This document shows positions 27,818-36,769 of a DNA stretch of 64,000 bases, piece by piece. The stretch's first letter is position 1, and each line of letters begins with the position of its first letter. The DNA comes from Erysipelothrix sp. HDW6C (lineage in GTDB: Bacteria > Bacillota_I > Bacilli_A > Erysipelotrichales > Erysipelotrichaceae): the NCBI RefSeq assembly GCF_011299615.1, contig NZ_CP049861.1, forward strand, positions 744,001 through 808,000, in the 5' to 3' direction. The notes below the pieces were generated by a model. The model saw only the letters and a list, made by a program, of their open reading frames with translations. It did no database searches and was not told where the DNA came from. The position numbers and the translations under genes are program-made.

Positions 27818-28866
27818 AAAAATTAGCAGTAGCATTATTAGCATTATTTATTTTAGTCGGTTGTGGCTCAGGATCGGGCGAAGCAAAACAAGAACTCCGT
27901 GTATTCAACTGGGGTGAGTATATTGACGAAAGCTTGATTACTGAGTTTGAGAAAGAATTTAATGTCAAAGTTATCTACGATAAGTTTGAATCCAATGAAG
28001 CAATGTATACAAAATTACAAGATGGCTCAAAATATGACATCTTAGTACCTTCTGACTACATGACACAACGTATGCGTGAAGAAGGTCTCTTACAAAAAGT
28101 TGATTACTCAAAGGTTCCAAATTATGAAAATGTCCTTCCAAATCTTAAAGGACGTCATATGGATCCAACGAACGAATACACGGTTCCTTATTTCTGGGGA
28201 AATGTAGGTATTCTTTACAATAAAAATAACGTTGATGTCGCTGACTTGGAATCCCAAGGTTGGAACATCTTAATGAATGAAAAATACAAAGGTAAACTCT
28301 ATTTCTACGATTCAGAACGTGATGCATTCATGATTGCTCTAAAGGCACATGGATACTCAATGAACACAACAGACCCTGCAGAACTTGAAGTTGCTTATAA
28401 TTGGTTAGTTGATATGCGTAAAACAATGGACGCCATCTACGTAACTGATGAAGTTATTGATGGAATGGCAACGGGTGTTAAAGATATGGCTGTCATGTAT
28501 TCTGGGGACGCAAACTATGTTCTAAGCGAAAATCCAGATATGGCATTCTATTCACCAGCAGAAGGAACAAATACATGGGTTGATGCCATGGTAATTCCTG
28601 CAAATGCACCAAATCCTGAACTTGCACACACGTGGATGAACTACATGATCGACGCAGAGAGCTCAAAAGCAATCACAGAGGCAATTGGTTATACAAGTCC
28701 AATTCAGTCCGTTATTGACGACGTAACAGGGCCAGGGGGCACCTACGAAGGAATCGCTTCCTATGTAACCCGTACAGGCTATGCAAAAGACGAAGAATTC
28801 TTCTACGATGCAGACATGAAAGTGATCCTCTCAGATTACTGGCAACGCATTAAAGCCACTAATTAG
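27814..28866 (+). CDS. potD: spermidine/putrescine-binding lipoprotein
   Basis: A 350-residue substrate-binding lipoprotein. The lipobox LVGC puts the lipidated Cys at about residue 18. The mature part begins with RVFNWGEYIDESLI, diagnostic for PotD/PotF, and shows the DILVPSDYM and YFWGNVGILYNK segments of the fold; several Trp/Asp/Glu residues typical of the polyamine pocket are present. Final gene of the potABCD operon, closed by a terminator at 28892-28918. Confidence 0.93.
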   Translation: MKKLAVALLALFILVGCGSGSGEAKQELRVFNWGEYIDESLITEFEKEFNVKVIYDKFESNEAMYTKLQDGSKYDILVPSDYMTQRMREEGLLQKVDYSKVPNYENVLPNLKGRHMDPTNEYTVPYFWGNVGILYNKNNVDVADLESQGWNILMNEKYKGKLYFYDSERDAFMIALKAHGYSMNTTDPAELEVAYNWLVDMRKTMDAIYVTDEVIDGMATGVKDMAVMYSGDANYVLSENPDMAFYSPAEGTNTWVDAMVIPANAPNPELAHTWMNYMIDAESSKAITEAIGYTSPIQSVIDDVTGPGGTYEGIASYVTRTGYAKDEEFFYDADMKVILSDYWQRIKATN

Positions 28867-28891
28867 TGGGGCAAAATATACCGCAATAAAG

Positions 28892-28918
28892 AAAAGCGCA
28901 AAATCGCGCTTTTTTTTT
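28892..28918 (+). terminator. terminator of the pot operon
   Basis: AAAAGCGC (28892-28899) and GCGCTTTT (28906-28913) with a 6-base loop, then more T. Confidence 0.88.
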
Positions 28919-28927
28919 AGTTTATGC

Positions 28928-28955
28928 TTGCTTTTTGTTTTTGTTATTGTATAAT
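28928..28955 (+). promoter_or_regulatory. promoter of the tRNA cluster
   Basis: TTGCTT (28928-28933) and TATAAT (28950-28955), 16-base spacer, about 20 bases upstream of tRNA-Cys. Confidence 0.6.
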
Positions 28956-28975
28956 GTAAAAGCACAGTGAGAAAC

Positions 28976-29049
28976 GGTTCCTTAGCCAAGTGGTAAGGCA
29001 ATAGACTGCAACTCTGTGATCATCGGTTCAAATCCGATAGGAACCTCCA
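28976..29049 (+). tRNA. tRNA-Cys (GCA)
   Basis: Acceptor arms GGTTCCT and AGGAACC, anticodon loop with GCA, TTCAAAT T-loop, encoded CCA. First of nine tRNA genes. Confidence 0.95.
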
Positions 29050-29057
29050 AAAATACT

Positions 29058-29144
29058 GGGGATGTGGCGGAATTGGTAGACGCAACGGACTTAAAATCCG
29101 TTGAAGGCAACTTCGTATGGGTTCAAGTCCCTTCATCCCCACCA
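29058..29144 (+). tRNA. tRNA-Leu (TAA)
   Basis: Class II tRNA with long variable arm; acceptor GGGGATG pairs with its 3' partner, anticodon TAA, encoded CCA. Confidence 0.95.
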
Positions 29145-29194
29145 TTACTTTATTTTGGGGTTTAAATAGCCGAGATTTAAATCGATGTAAATAC

Positions 29195-29271
29195 GCGCTC
29201 GTAGCTCAATTGGATAGAGCACCTGATTACGGCTCAGGAGGTTATGGGTTCAACTCCTGTCGAGCGCGCCA
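29195..29271 (+). tRNA. tRNA-Arg (ACG)
   Basis: Acceptor GCGCTCG / CGAGCGC, anticodon ACG (inosine-modified in bacteria, reading CGN codons), encoded CCA. Confidence 0.95.
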
Positions 29272-29278
29272 TATTTAT

Positions 29279-29355
29279 CGGGATGTAGCACAGCTTGGTA
29301 GTGCACCTGGTTTGGGACCAGGGGGTCGCAGGTTCGAATCCTGTCATCCCGACCA
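29279..29355 (+). tRNA. tRNA-Pro (TGG)
   Basis: Acceptor CGGGATG with matching 3' strand, anticodon TGG in loop TTTGGGA, encoded CCA. Confidence 0.95.
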
Positions 29356-29385
29356 TTTTTTTTGAAAACTGATATTATGATTTTT

Positions 29386-29462
29386 GGCGGGTTAGCTCAG
29401 TTGGCTAGAGCGTCCGGTTCATACCCGGAAGGTCGCGAGTTCGAATCTCACACCCGCTACCA
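29386..29462 (+). tRNA. tRNA-Met (CAT), elongator
   Basis: Acceptor GGCGGGT/ACCCGCT, anticodon CAT, A73, encoded CCA. It has ordinary 1-72 pairing and resembles the Bacillus elongator type (GGCG...GCTACCA), so elongator Met is preferred over initiator. Confidence 0.9.
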
Positions 29463-29492
29463 TTTATTTATTTGAAAACAAACTGTAGTAGC

Positions 29493-29569
29493 GGACCCTT
29501 AGCTCAGTTGGTTAGAGCTACCGGCTCATAACCGGTTGGTCGTAGGTTCGAGTCCTACAGGGTCCACCA
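29493..29569 (+). tRNA. tRNA-Ile2 (CAT, lysidine type)
   Basis: Anticodon CAT, but acceptor GGACCCT/AGGGTCC and the body closely match the Bacillus tRNA-Ile whose C34 is converted to lysidine by TilS to read AUA. Encoded CCA. Confidence 0.85.
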
Positions 29570-29584
29570 AAATTTTTAATAATT

Positions 29585-29673
29585 GGAGGAGTACCCAAGT
29601 GGCTGAAGGGACTGGTCTTGAAAACCAGCAGACGTTCGCGCGTGCGGGAGTTCGAATCTCCCCTCCTCCGCCA
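29585..29673 (+). tRNA. tRNA-Ser (TGA)
   Basis: Class II tRNA with long variable arm, acceptor GGAGGAG, anticodon TGA, discriminator G73, encoded CCA. Confidence 0.95.
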
Positions 29674-29681
29674 AATTATTC

Positions 29682-29709
29682 TTGATTAATAAATGGAATG
29701 TGTTATAAT
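29682..29709 (+). promoter_or_regulatory. internal promoter before tRNA-fMet
   Basis: TTGATT (29682-29687) and TATAAT (29704-29709), 16-base spacer, lying in the only gap large enough inside the cluster; it would drive the last two tRNAs separately. Confidence 0.55.
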
Positions 29710-29737
29710 AACTAAGCATTAAGAAATACCAATATAT

Positions 29738-29814
<77 letters not shown>

Positions 29815-29816
29815 AT

Positions 29817-29892
29817 GGCCCTGTAGCTCAGTTGGTAGAGCAATGGATTGAAGCTCCATGTGTCCTCAGTTCGATTCTGAGTGGGGCCACCA
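29817..29892 (+). tRNA. tRNA-Phe (GAA)
   Basis: Acceptor GGCCCTG, anticodon loop TTGAAGC on an ATGGA/TCCAT stem, T-loop TTCGATT, encoded CCA. Last gene of the cluster and directly upstream of the accessory-looking stretch. Confidence 0.95.
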
Positions 29893-29907
29893 TGACACAG
29901 TATATAA

Positions 29908-29939
29908 GCACTGAATTTTAATTAATTCAGTGCTTTTTT
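29908..29939 (+). terminator. terminator of the tRNA cluster
   Basis: GCACTGAATT (29908-29917) and AATTCAGTGC (29924-29933), perfect 10-bp stem, six T. Confidence 0.9.
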
Positions 29940-30008
29940 ACGTTCCACAAGATTTGAAATAAAAAAGTCACTTAGGATTCTAATTTCCTTGCATGACTTT
30001 CTAAATAC

Positions 30009-30941
30009 TTATGAAAATTTATCCTTTAATTGCTTTCTCAAGGTTCGTTGAGTAAGATACAATTTTATACTTCGCAGTCCATTATTCCAAGCATTAACTC
30101 CTGCTTCTTTAGAATATTTTTGATAGTATGACTGAACATCCTGAATACTATAGCCTCTCTCAAGTGCCGTTTTCATACGATAAACCAGCAATGCGGGTAA
30201 GCGATATCCTAACAGGATACGTTCAATCCTAGAATTTGAATTAACATGTTTTGATGCCACCATTCTCATGATAGATTCATAATCGCGATCAATCTTATCT
30301 AGAGAAAATGCTGATAATTGCTGATCGTCCCCATCAATCAAATAGTTAACTAAGTATTGCTCGACGCTAACGATGCTTTTACTCATTGAAATAACTTCAG
30401 AGAAGAACTCTATATCCTCGCCCCAGGAGATATTTTCAACAAAACGTATTGTATTATCATCCAATACAGATTTTTTAACAAGCCACCCGGCTGTTTGAAC
30501 TGCGATTTTACCAAGCAAATAATCTTCCAATACATTGTTTGTTTTAAACGATGTGTCACGTGGTTGGCGTGAGTCGACGCTAACTACATTGTATCCGCAA
30601 AAGCAAAGATCACTATTTGTATATTGTATATGGTTAAGCATGTTTTCAATATAATCTAGTTCATAAGAGTCGTCTGAATCTAAAAATGAGATATATGCAC
30701 CTTTAGCAATTTCAATTCCTACATTTCTAGCATTCGAAACACCACCATTTGTTATCTGTTTAAGGACGATACGATTATCTTCGAATGATTGAATGACTGA
30801 AGCGGTGTTATCAGTACTTCCATCATCAATGACTACCAATTCCAAATTTTTATATGTCTGCTCAAGCACGGACTTGATTGTTTGACTTATGGATTCTGCA
30901 CCATTATAAACGGGCACTACAATCGATACTAATGATTCCAT
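30009..30941 (-). CDS. family 2 glycosyltransferase
   Basis: A 310-residue inverting GT-A glycosyltransferase. VSIVVPVYNGAESISQTI is the classic N-terminus, IDDGSTD follows at about 37-43 and SFLDSDDSYE carries the DxD metal site at about 89-97. The C-terminal third is helical and basic with no clear membrane segment, suggesting peripheral membrane association. It is a lone minus-strand gene, AGGAG upstream of the ATG, with no polysaccharide cluster around it; an orphan capsule or teichoic-acid decorating enzyme is possible. The gene is visibly more AT-rich than the core genes to its left. Confidence 0.88.
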   Translation of the reverse strand: MESLVSIVVPVYNGAESISQTIKSVLEQTYKNLELVVIDDGSTDNTASVIQSFEDNRIVLKQITNGGVSNARNVGIEIAKGAYISFLDSDDSYELDYIENMLNHIQYTNSDLCFCGYNVVSVDSRQPRDTSFKTNNVLEDYLLGKIAVQTAGWLVKKSVLDDNTIRFVENISWGEDIEFFSEVISMSKSIVSVEQYLVNYLIDGDDQQLSAFSLDKIDRDYESIMRMVASKHVNSNSRIERILLGYRLPALLVYRMKTALERGYSIQDVQSYYQKYSKEAGVNAWNNGLRSIKLYLTQRTLRKQLKDKFS

Positions 30942-31687
30942 AATATTCTCCTTATACTCTAAGTATATCTAAGTTTAATTACTATGTTTTATTATATCGC
31001 ATTAAAACAAAAAATAGTTACACAATTATTGGTTTCGACTTCACTCAATTCAATCTCAGTTTATAATGACTCTTTACATTACTTGAACAATTAGTTAGAG
31101 AATTCCGTATAATTTTCCAAACTACAGTACCTATCATGTTGCTTCTTTAGATACCGAAGTAACTGTTTCTGAATTAATTCTTGGATAAAGTGTGCTCATC
31201 GACTCGATAAAATGAACTGAAAGATGAATCCAGCAAATGAAAAGGGCGGTTTGATTTGAAGTATTCTCTGTGCCTAAAGTTTAAAATAATAAAAAGTGAA
31301 TTGAATGGTCCAATATGGATACCGTAACATGTTGGATATAAATCAAGGATTACTATAACGCCCAAATGAATAAATAGAATGCCAATACTCAGTCTTAGAA
31401 GTGTGATATGAAACTAAAGTATAAGCAATCTAATGGTAAGCGCAAACAGTGTTTAACCCATTAATTGAATTGAATATTTTGACAGTTCAAGTAGATATTA
31501 CAATCGGTTTTGATTAGTTACATAAATTAGATGTTTCGTAACATTACATAATCTTGAGCGTTTGTTAAGTATATAATCTTATTGAAGATTAAAACAAGTA
31601 AGTTAAGTTAAATTAATTTATGGATACCTTCTCAAAAAATGCATGCTTGATAGTGCATGCAAGTTATAGAATCATACAGGAGAAGAT
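30942..31687. other. 746-bp AT-rich intergenic region without a recognisable gene
   Basis: Frames are broken throughout and I found no homology-like peptide on either strand. A 63-codon minus-strand frame (31174-31365) starts with TTG and lacks a ribosome binding site. The right end must hold the promoter and leader of the leucine-rich-repeat gene. It could be decayed coding DNA. Confidence 0.5.
31640..31661 (+). repeat. inverted repeat in the leader of the LRR gene
   Basis: TGCATGC (31640-31646) and GCATGCA (31655-31661), 8-base loop, about 15 bases before the ribosome binding site; operator or leader hairpin. Confidence 0.5.
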
Positions 31688-33463
31688 ATGCAAGAAAAAA
31701 TGATAAATTATATTAAAAATGGTAGTAAAGTAGCTGTTCTTTTAGCGCTACTACTAACAGGAGTAACGAAAATTAACGCAAGTGAAGCAAGTGATGAGAA
31801 GGATGAATCAGCAAAAAAAATTTCCACTGAGATAGAACGAATTGATTCTCAGCTCCCTTCTAATATTACTGAAATTGAAGTTGAAAAAGATGTACTGATT
31901 ACCGCTGAATCCACTGAAGTGGAACAAGTTTCAGAATTTAATGAAAAATCAATTGTTGGAAGAATTACGGATTTATTTCAAGATCAAAATTTGGCTGAAG
32001 CTGTAGCTGTGACACTCGGGTACTCATCTGTAGACGAAAATCTAACAACTGAAGATGTGCAAAAGCTTACGATTCTTAAGGCTAATGATGCAGGAATAAA
32101 ATCTCTGGAAGGAATTCAAATTCTAACAAATATTCGCTCTATCACACTACAAAGAAATGAGATTACGAATTTATCACCCTTGGATTCGTTACCTAAATTG
32201 ATTGGTCTTGACCTATCGTCCAATAACATTAGTGACATTGGAACCCTTGAGACAATCCCATCACTAATTAGTATTGCATTTAGTGATAACCAAATTTCAG
32301 ATATATCAGCACTAGCACCGCTCACAAAACTTAAAACAGTATATCTATCTAGAAATTTGATAACAGATATGTCGCCACTCGCAGGACTCGTTTCAATCGC
32401 AACACTAAGTTTAGAATCAAATAAAATCGAAGATATAAGTTATTTATCAACTTTAAAAGGTTTAGTGAATCTATACATTAGTAATGGTCAGGGAAGTTTT
32501 GCTAATCTAGAACCACTGTCAACTCTTGAAAATCTAAAAGAACTATACAGTTCAAATAACCAAATTGTTGATATCAGTCCGCTTAAGAATATTAGTAGTC
32601 TTGAGAAAGTGGTATTGTATAGTAATAGAATTACGGATATTGAGCCACTTCAAGGTCTTTCAAATCTTTCATTTATAACATTGAGCTACAATAATATCAA
32701 CGACATTAGCGCACTTGAAGGGCTGACAAATGTAACTCAATTATATCTAAGAGGAAATTATATTCATGATATTAGTCCGATATCAAACTACTACCAAAAT
32801 CTGACAGACTATGACTTTAGAGATCAAACCATTAAATTAGACTCAACAAAACTGATGAGTAATGTTAGTGTTTCAAATCCAATTATTAATATTGATCAAA
32901 AGAACACAGAAATTACTTTCAGTAGAATCAGTGATGGCGGGGTTTCTTCGAATGAAGGTATTTCATGGAGTGGTTTAATTAACCAACAACGTACTAGTTT
33001 CAACTTTAATAATGGAGACATGTTCACGGGAACGGTCTACCATCCATTTAAACAGGTCGATGTTCATGTAGCGTTTATTGACGAGAGCGGAGTCCAATTG
33101 TTGAGTCCTCAAGCAGTAACATATGAGATAGATGAGACATTCACGATATCTGCGCCGAAAATTGATGGATATGAGGTTGTTGATAATGAACTATTTGAAG
33201 GTGCAGCAAATACACAAAGCAAGCACACGTTTGTGTATATGAAAATCACCCTTCCTAATGATACAAATGAAACACCAATTGATCAGAATTTAAACACAGA
33301 TACTGATCAAAACATACAAAATGCCAACAAAGCTGATGAAACAGCAACCTTGCCTAAAACAGGAATTCAAAACACGGGTAGTTTAGTGATGGTGTTGGGT
33401 GTAATACTTACCGGTTCTGGTGTTCTATTAGTGTTAAGAAAAAATCAACTGTCTAAAAAATAA
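31688..33463 (+). CDS. internalin-like leucine-rich-repeat LPXTG surface protein
   Basis: A 591-residue wall-anchored protein. Signal peptide (about 1-33), a charged region, then about ten 21-22-residue leucine-rich repeats (about 120-375) of the internalin type with the pattern L-x-x-L-x-L-x-x-N-x-I-x-D-I-S-x-L; an Ig-like inter-repeat domain (about 380-450), a MucBP-like domain (about 455-525), a polar linker and the sorting signal LPKTG at 555-559 with hydrophobic stretch and basic tail. Such proteins bind host receptors in Listeria and relatives; the ligand here is unknown. GGAGAAG lies before ATG 31688. It stands alone and ends with a terminator. Confidence 0.9.
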   Translation: MQEKMINYIKNGSKVAVLLALLLTGVTKINASEASDEKDESAKKISTEIERIDSQLPSNITEIEVEKDVLITAESTEVEQVSEFNEKSIVGRITDLFQDQNLAEAVAVTLGYSSVDENLTTEDVQKLTILKANDAGIKSLEGIQILTNIRSITLQRNEITNLSPLDSLPKLIGLDLSSNNISDIGTLETIPSLISIAFSDNQISDISALAPLTKLKTVYLSRNLITDMSPLAGLVSIATLSLESNKIEDISYLSTLKGLVNLYISNGQGSFANLEPLSTLENLKELYSSNNQIVDISPLKNISSLEKVVLYSNRITDIEPLQGLSNLSFITLSYNNINDISALEGLTNVTQLYLRGNYIHDISPISNYYQNLTDYDFRDQTIKLDSTKLMSNVSVSNPIINIDQKNTEITFSRISDGGVSSNEGISWSGLINQQRTSFNFNNGDMFTGTVYHPFKQVDVHVAFIDESGVQLLSPQAVTYEIDETFTISAPKIDGYEVVDNELFEGAANTQSKHTFVYMKITLPNDTNETPIDQNLNTDTDQNIQNANKADETATLPKTGIQNTGSLVMVLGVILTGSGVLLVLRKNQLSKK

Positions 33464-33541
33464 CATTGTTATTTTCCTTAATGAAAATGCCAAATAATTA
33501 AAAATTTAAATAATCCACAAGCGTTAGATAAATTAGTACGT

Positions 33542-33575
33542 GAAAGACTTCCTATAATCAGGGAGTCTTTCTTTG
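33542..33575 (+). terminator. terminator of the LRR protein gene
   Basis: GAAAGACTTCC and GGGAGTCTTTC arms (33542-33552, 33561-33571), 8-base loop, T-rich end. Confidence 0.8.
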
Positions 33576-33848
33576 TTGTTAGTCGATTATCGGTTTCGAG
33601 CAATATGATAAATTACATTAGATTGAGAGGAAAAGAGATGTTATATTCAATGCATTATTTAGTATGAGAATCTACTAAAAGTTTGACAAGGAGGTAGTTT
33701 TCACCATTTTGCTCAATTCAGCACATTATTCCCAAGTTATCGCAATTAATATCTACTTTTGAAGACATTAGAACGCGGATTAATATCATTACTAACAAAT
33801 GTGCATTTCAATGTAATAGGATTAATAGAGAACTATTTGGAGGGTATT
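33576..33848. other. intergenic region upstream of the Hsp70-like gene
   Basis: No gene visible. A perfect TTGACA at about 33683 is not followed by a convincing -10 at normal spacing. The Hsp70 frame is open here from 33759, but the true start appears to be 33849. Confidence 0.4.
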
Positions 33849-35555
33849 ATGTTAATTGGTATAGACTTAGGGACTACGAACTGCCTAGTGAGTATTCGTA
33901 AAGACGGGAAAACTGTATTGGTGCCCAACGAATTCAATGAATTTCTGACACCGACCGCAATTCATATCAGCCATAATGCAGAAATTACGATTGGAAAAAT
34001 CGCTCTTGAGAAGAAGATTGAAGAGCCTTCGAGGACAGTAAGTCTTTTCAAACGTAGTATGGGAAGCGATTTGAAGTATAAGGTTGGTGATACAAGATAT
34101 ACCTCGCTAGAACTCTCCTCTTTTATGATAAGAAAACTGGTTGCGGATGTTGAGAGATTTACTGGAGAAACGGTAACGGAAGCTATTATCTCAGTACCGG
34201 CATACTTTACCGACCAACAACGTAATGCAACTCGAAATTGTGGAATTCTAGCGGGTGTCAAAGTTGATAGAATTATTAATGAACCATCCGCAGCAGTTCT
34301 CACAAAACTTGATAACGATAAAAATGAAGGGATTTTTGTTGTATTTGATTTTGGTGGGGGCACACTGGATGTTACAGTGGTCGATGTTTTTGATAAGATT
34401 GTTGAGATTCTGACAGTATCAGGTGATAACGCATTGGGAGGTAGTGATATTGACCGATTAATTTTTGAAGATGTATTAAACAAGTATCCTCAACTCAGAA
34501 AGGGTGGACGACAGATTGAAGAAATAATTCTCAAGAAAAGTGAGAAACTAAAAATTAAACTTTCAGAAACTGATTGTGCCTCATTTCAAATCAATTTTAG
34601 TGATGAAGTACTACAATATGAACTCAGTAAAAATAAACTAACGCTTATTTGTAGGCCGTTGTTATTAAGAATTAGAAAAGTAATTGCGAGTGCACTTGGG
34701 GATGCGGGATATACGATCAATGATGTTGATGATGTTGTCTGTGTAGGTGGTTCGAGCAAATCATATATAATTAACGAGTATCTCAAACAACTGTTTCAAG
34801 TGGAAATTAATCAGAATGTCAACCCTGATGAAGCCATAGTATATGGTCTTGGTGAGATGATTGCCATAATGAATAGAGAATCGGGCAAAAGAGATATTGT
34901 AATTACAGATGTCTGTCCATTTTCACTTGGGACTTCAATATTGGGCGACATTTTCTCACAAATAATTCCCAAAAATACGACACTCCCAGTTTCGATGACA
35001 AAGAGCTATGTCACAGTGAGGGATAATCAAAAAAAGATACATTTTGAGGTGTTGCAAGGAGATAACATGATTGGATCTTTGAACGAGAAATTGTCGTCCT
35101 TCGAAGTCCCTGTGACACGCCTTCCTCAAGGTGAAGCTCAAGTTTTTGTTACATATGGTTATGACATCAATGGAATTTTAACGATACATGCTGTACATGA
35201 AAAAGAGAATGGTAAAGAAGAGGTCTCCATGACTCTAAAAACTAATAGTTTTGTAAGTGATGACGAAATTAAAAAGAGCCGAACGAAGCTCGAGAAAATT
35301 AAACCGAAAGTTTATGCATACTCAGTGCGGCAAGAGGCATTACTGATGCGTCTCAATAACGCTTCGATCGAATCGAGTGCGTATCAGAAAGATATTATCT
35401 TAAAACTATATCAAGATTTCATCGAATGCATTCATAACGAAAGTCCGAAGACCTCGGTTGAAATGGAACGCAAAATTTCACAAGTTCTAAACGATTTCGA
35501 TGACAATAAACTAGATGTTTTTCATTTAATAAAAGATAAAAGCAGACGAAGTTAG
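33849..35555 (+). CDS. HscC-like Hsp70 chaperone
   Basis: A 568-residue Hsp70 family protein. The ATPase half shows GIDLGTTNCLVSI at the N-terminus, the Hsp70 pattern VPAYFTDQQRNATRNCG, IINEPSAA, FDFGGGTLDVTV and CVGGSSKSY; the substrate domain starts near residue 355 (VCPFSLGT) and is short, so the protein lacks the full C-terminal lid and EEVD-like tail of DnaK (about 610-640). Length and form match HscC (Hsc62). The next gene encodes a membrane J-protein, the arrangement known for HscC with DjlB/DjlC. Start chosen at ATG 33849 with GGAGGG upstream; the extra codons from 33759 have no such site. This is not the housekeeping dnaK (no hrcA, grpE or dnaJ nearby). Confidence 0.85.
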   Translation: MLIGIDLGTTNCLVSIRKDGKTVLVPNEFNEFLTPTAIHISHNAEITIGKIALEKKIEEPSRTVSLFKRSMGSDLKYKVGDTRYTSLELSSFMIRKLVADVERFTGETVTEAIISVPAYFTDQQRNATRNCGILAGVKVDRIINEPSAAVLTKLDNDKNEGIFVVFDFGGGTLDVTVVDVFDKIVEILTVSGDNALGGSDIDRLIFEDVLNKYPQLRKGGRQIEEIILKKSEKLKIKLSETDCASFQINFSDEVLQYELSKNKLTLICRPLLLRIRKVIASALGDAGYTINDVDDVVCVGGSSKSYIINEYLKQLFQVEINQNVNPDEAIVYGLGEMIAIMNRESGKRDIVITDVCPFSLGTSILGDIFSQIIPKNTTLPVSMTKSYVTVRDNQKKIHFEVLQGDNMIGSLNEKLSSFEVPVTRLPQGEAQVFVTYGYDINGILTIHAVHEKENGKEEVSMTLKTNSFVSDDEIKKSRTKLEKIKPKVYAYSVRQEALLMRLNNASIESSAYQKDIILKLYQDFIECIHNESPKTSVEMERKISQVLNDFDDNKLDVFHLIKDKSRRS

Positions 35556-35601
35556 ATAAATGTAACTTTAGAATCGATGTGAATTGAAAAGGATGAACGT
35601 G

Positions 35602-36648
35602 ATGAATTTTGACGGTATGACAATATGGGAAATATTAGAAATTAGCGAAACAGATGATGAACATATCATTAGAAAAGCGTATTCAAAAGTTGTTAAACAA
35701 TACCATCCAGAAGAAAATCCCGAGTTATTTAAGAAAGTATATAAAGCATACAAAATTGCGATATCTATTGCTAAGCACAAGAGGCTATGGAATGCACAAT
35801 CACACGATGATTCAATGTTTGAAGGCCAAGTTGAAGATGAATTCTCACCATTGCCAAATCAAGCAGTCTCAGAAATGACTGTTGTTGAAACAGTTGAGAC
35901 AAATAACATCGAATCAGCCATCCCATTTGAGGAAATGGACATTAACAGTGAACAACTAAGTCTAATCGATGCGGTGTATCCGATGGTATTTCAGTTACGT
36001 TCATTGTTAGAGGATTATCGAGAAGATGAAGCAGATGTTATAATTACTAAACTCGCAAATCGAAATGCGTTTGATGATGAGGGAATTGTGAATGCAATCA
36101 TCGACCAAATTCTAAACATTGAGTTGTACATAAGATATGATTCTGTTCCAGTCAAAGCGATTCAGCGTATCGCAGACATGATTTCTGTAAGCAATGTAAT
36201 TGATTCTGTGACGTTCGATGCATTTCTAATGCATATAAGAAAGCTAAGTATTTTGAATCAGATTTCAAATTTTACTTTTATGCGAACCAAAGAAGAGATA
36301 CATGGAGAAAATATTGAAATTCCTTTTGAAACAAAAAAGATTCTTAGTGAAATTGATGATTTCAATGATGTGATCCACTGGATAGAAAAGGAAGAACTTG
36401 ATATCTTGAAGCGTCCGCATCTACGCAACGATGTAACTGTATTTTTGTATCTGATGCTTCACATGTATGAAGACAGACCAGAGTATAAACATATTGTACA
36501 AATGCGTAACGCATTACTAATTAAAGCATATCAAGAGGATAAGTTCGAAAATTTAGATGTACCTTCCAAAGTATGGATAATAATGTGTATCATACTAATA
36601 GGGTTTCTAGTTCTTGTATTATTCGGCATTGGGTTGGCAACCATGTAG
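35602..36648 (+). CDS. membrane-anchored J-domain protein with HPE motif
   Basis: A 348-residue co-chaperone candidate for the Hsp70 gene upstream. The J-domain is N-terminal (about 6-55: WEILEISETDDEHIIRKAYS, then YHPEENPELFKKVYKAY). The catalytic HPD tripeptide is HPE (35-37), a conservative change that could weaken or retune Hsp70 stimulation. A long acidic, helical middle (60-315) is unassigned; a single membrane segment (about 322-345) anchors the C-terminus, so the J-domain faces the cytoplasm. The frame opens at TTG 35584; ATG 35602 with AAAAGG at suitable distance is preferred. The gap to the Hsp70 stop is 46 bases without a terminator, so the pair is an operon. Confidence 0.8.
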   Translation: MNFDGMTIWEILEISETDDEHIIRKAYSKVVKQYHPEENPELFKKVYKAYKIAISIAKHKRLWNAQSHDDSMFEGQVEDEFSPLPNQAVSEMTVVETVETNNIESAIPFEEMDINSEQLSLIDAVYPMVFQLRSLLEDYREDEADVIITKLANRNAFDDEGIVNAIIDQILNIELYIRYDSVPVKAIQRIADMISVSNVIDSVTFDAFLMHIRKLSILNQISNFTFMRTKEEIHGENIEIPFETKKILSEIDDFNDVIHWIEKEELDILKRPHLRNDVTVFLYLMLHMYEDRPEYKHIVQMRNALLIKAYQEDKFENLDVPSKVWIIMCIILIGFLVLVLFGIGLATM

Positions 36649-36717
36649 CGTTTATAATTGGAAGTTCTCAAGGATTGTGTATTATTCGTGACATAAATGA
36701 ATGTTTTCATACCGTGT

Positions 36718-36747
36718 TTGCGATTTTGGTTGTTATGCGACTATAAT
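36718..36747 (+). promoter_or_regulatory. candidate promoter of the lipoprotein gene
   Basis: TTGCGA (36718-36723) and TATAAT (36742-36747), 18-base spacer, 22 bases before the start codon. Confidence 0.5.
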
Positions 36748-36769
36748 ATGTGTAATGGAGGAAAATAAT

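Noticed and set aside
29117-29365. 82-codon frame within the tRNA cluster
   Set aside because: It reads through tRNA-Leu, tRNA-Arg and tRNA-Pro; such frames are a known artefact of tRNA arrays.
31174-31365. 63-codon minus-strand frame in the 746-bp gap
   Set aside because: TTG start, no ribosome binding site, no recognisable feature.
33962-34483. 173-codon antisense frame in the Hsp70-like gene
   Set aside because: Low-complexity Ser/Thr/Ile composition as expected from the reverse of Hsp70 coding; no start signal.
33849-36648. Housekeeping dnaK-dnaJ operon
   Set aside because: Hsp70 is short and lid-reduced, the J-protein is membrane-anchored without Gly/Phe or zinc domains, and hrcA and grpE are absent.
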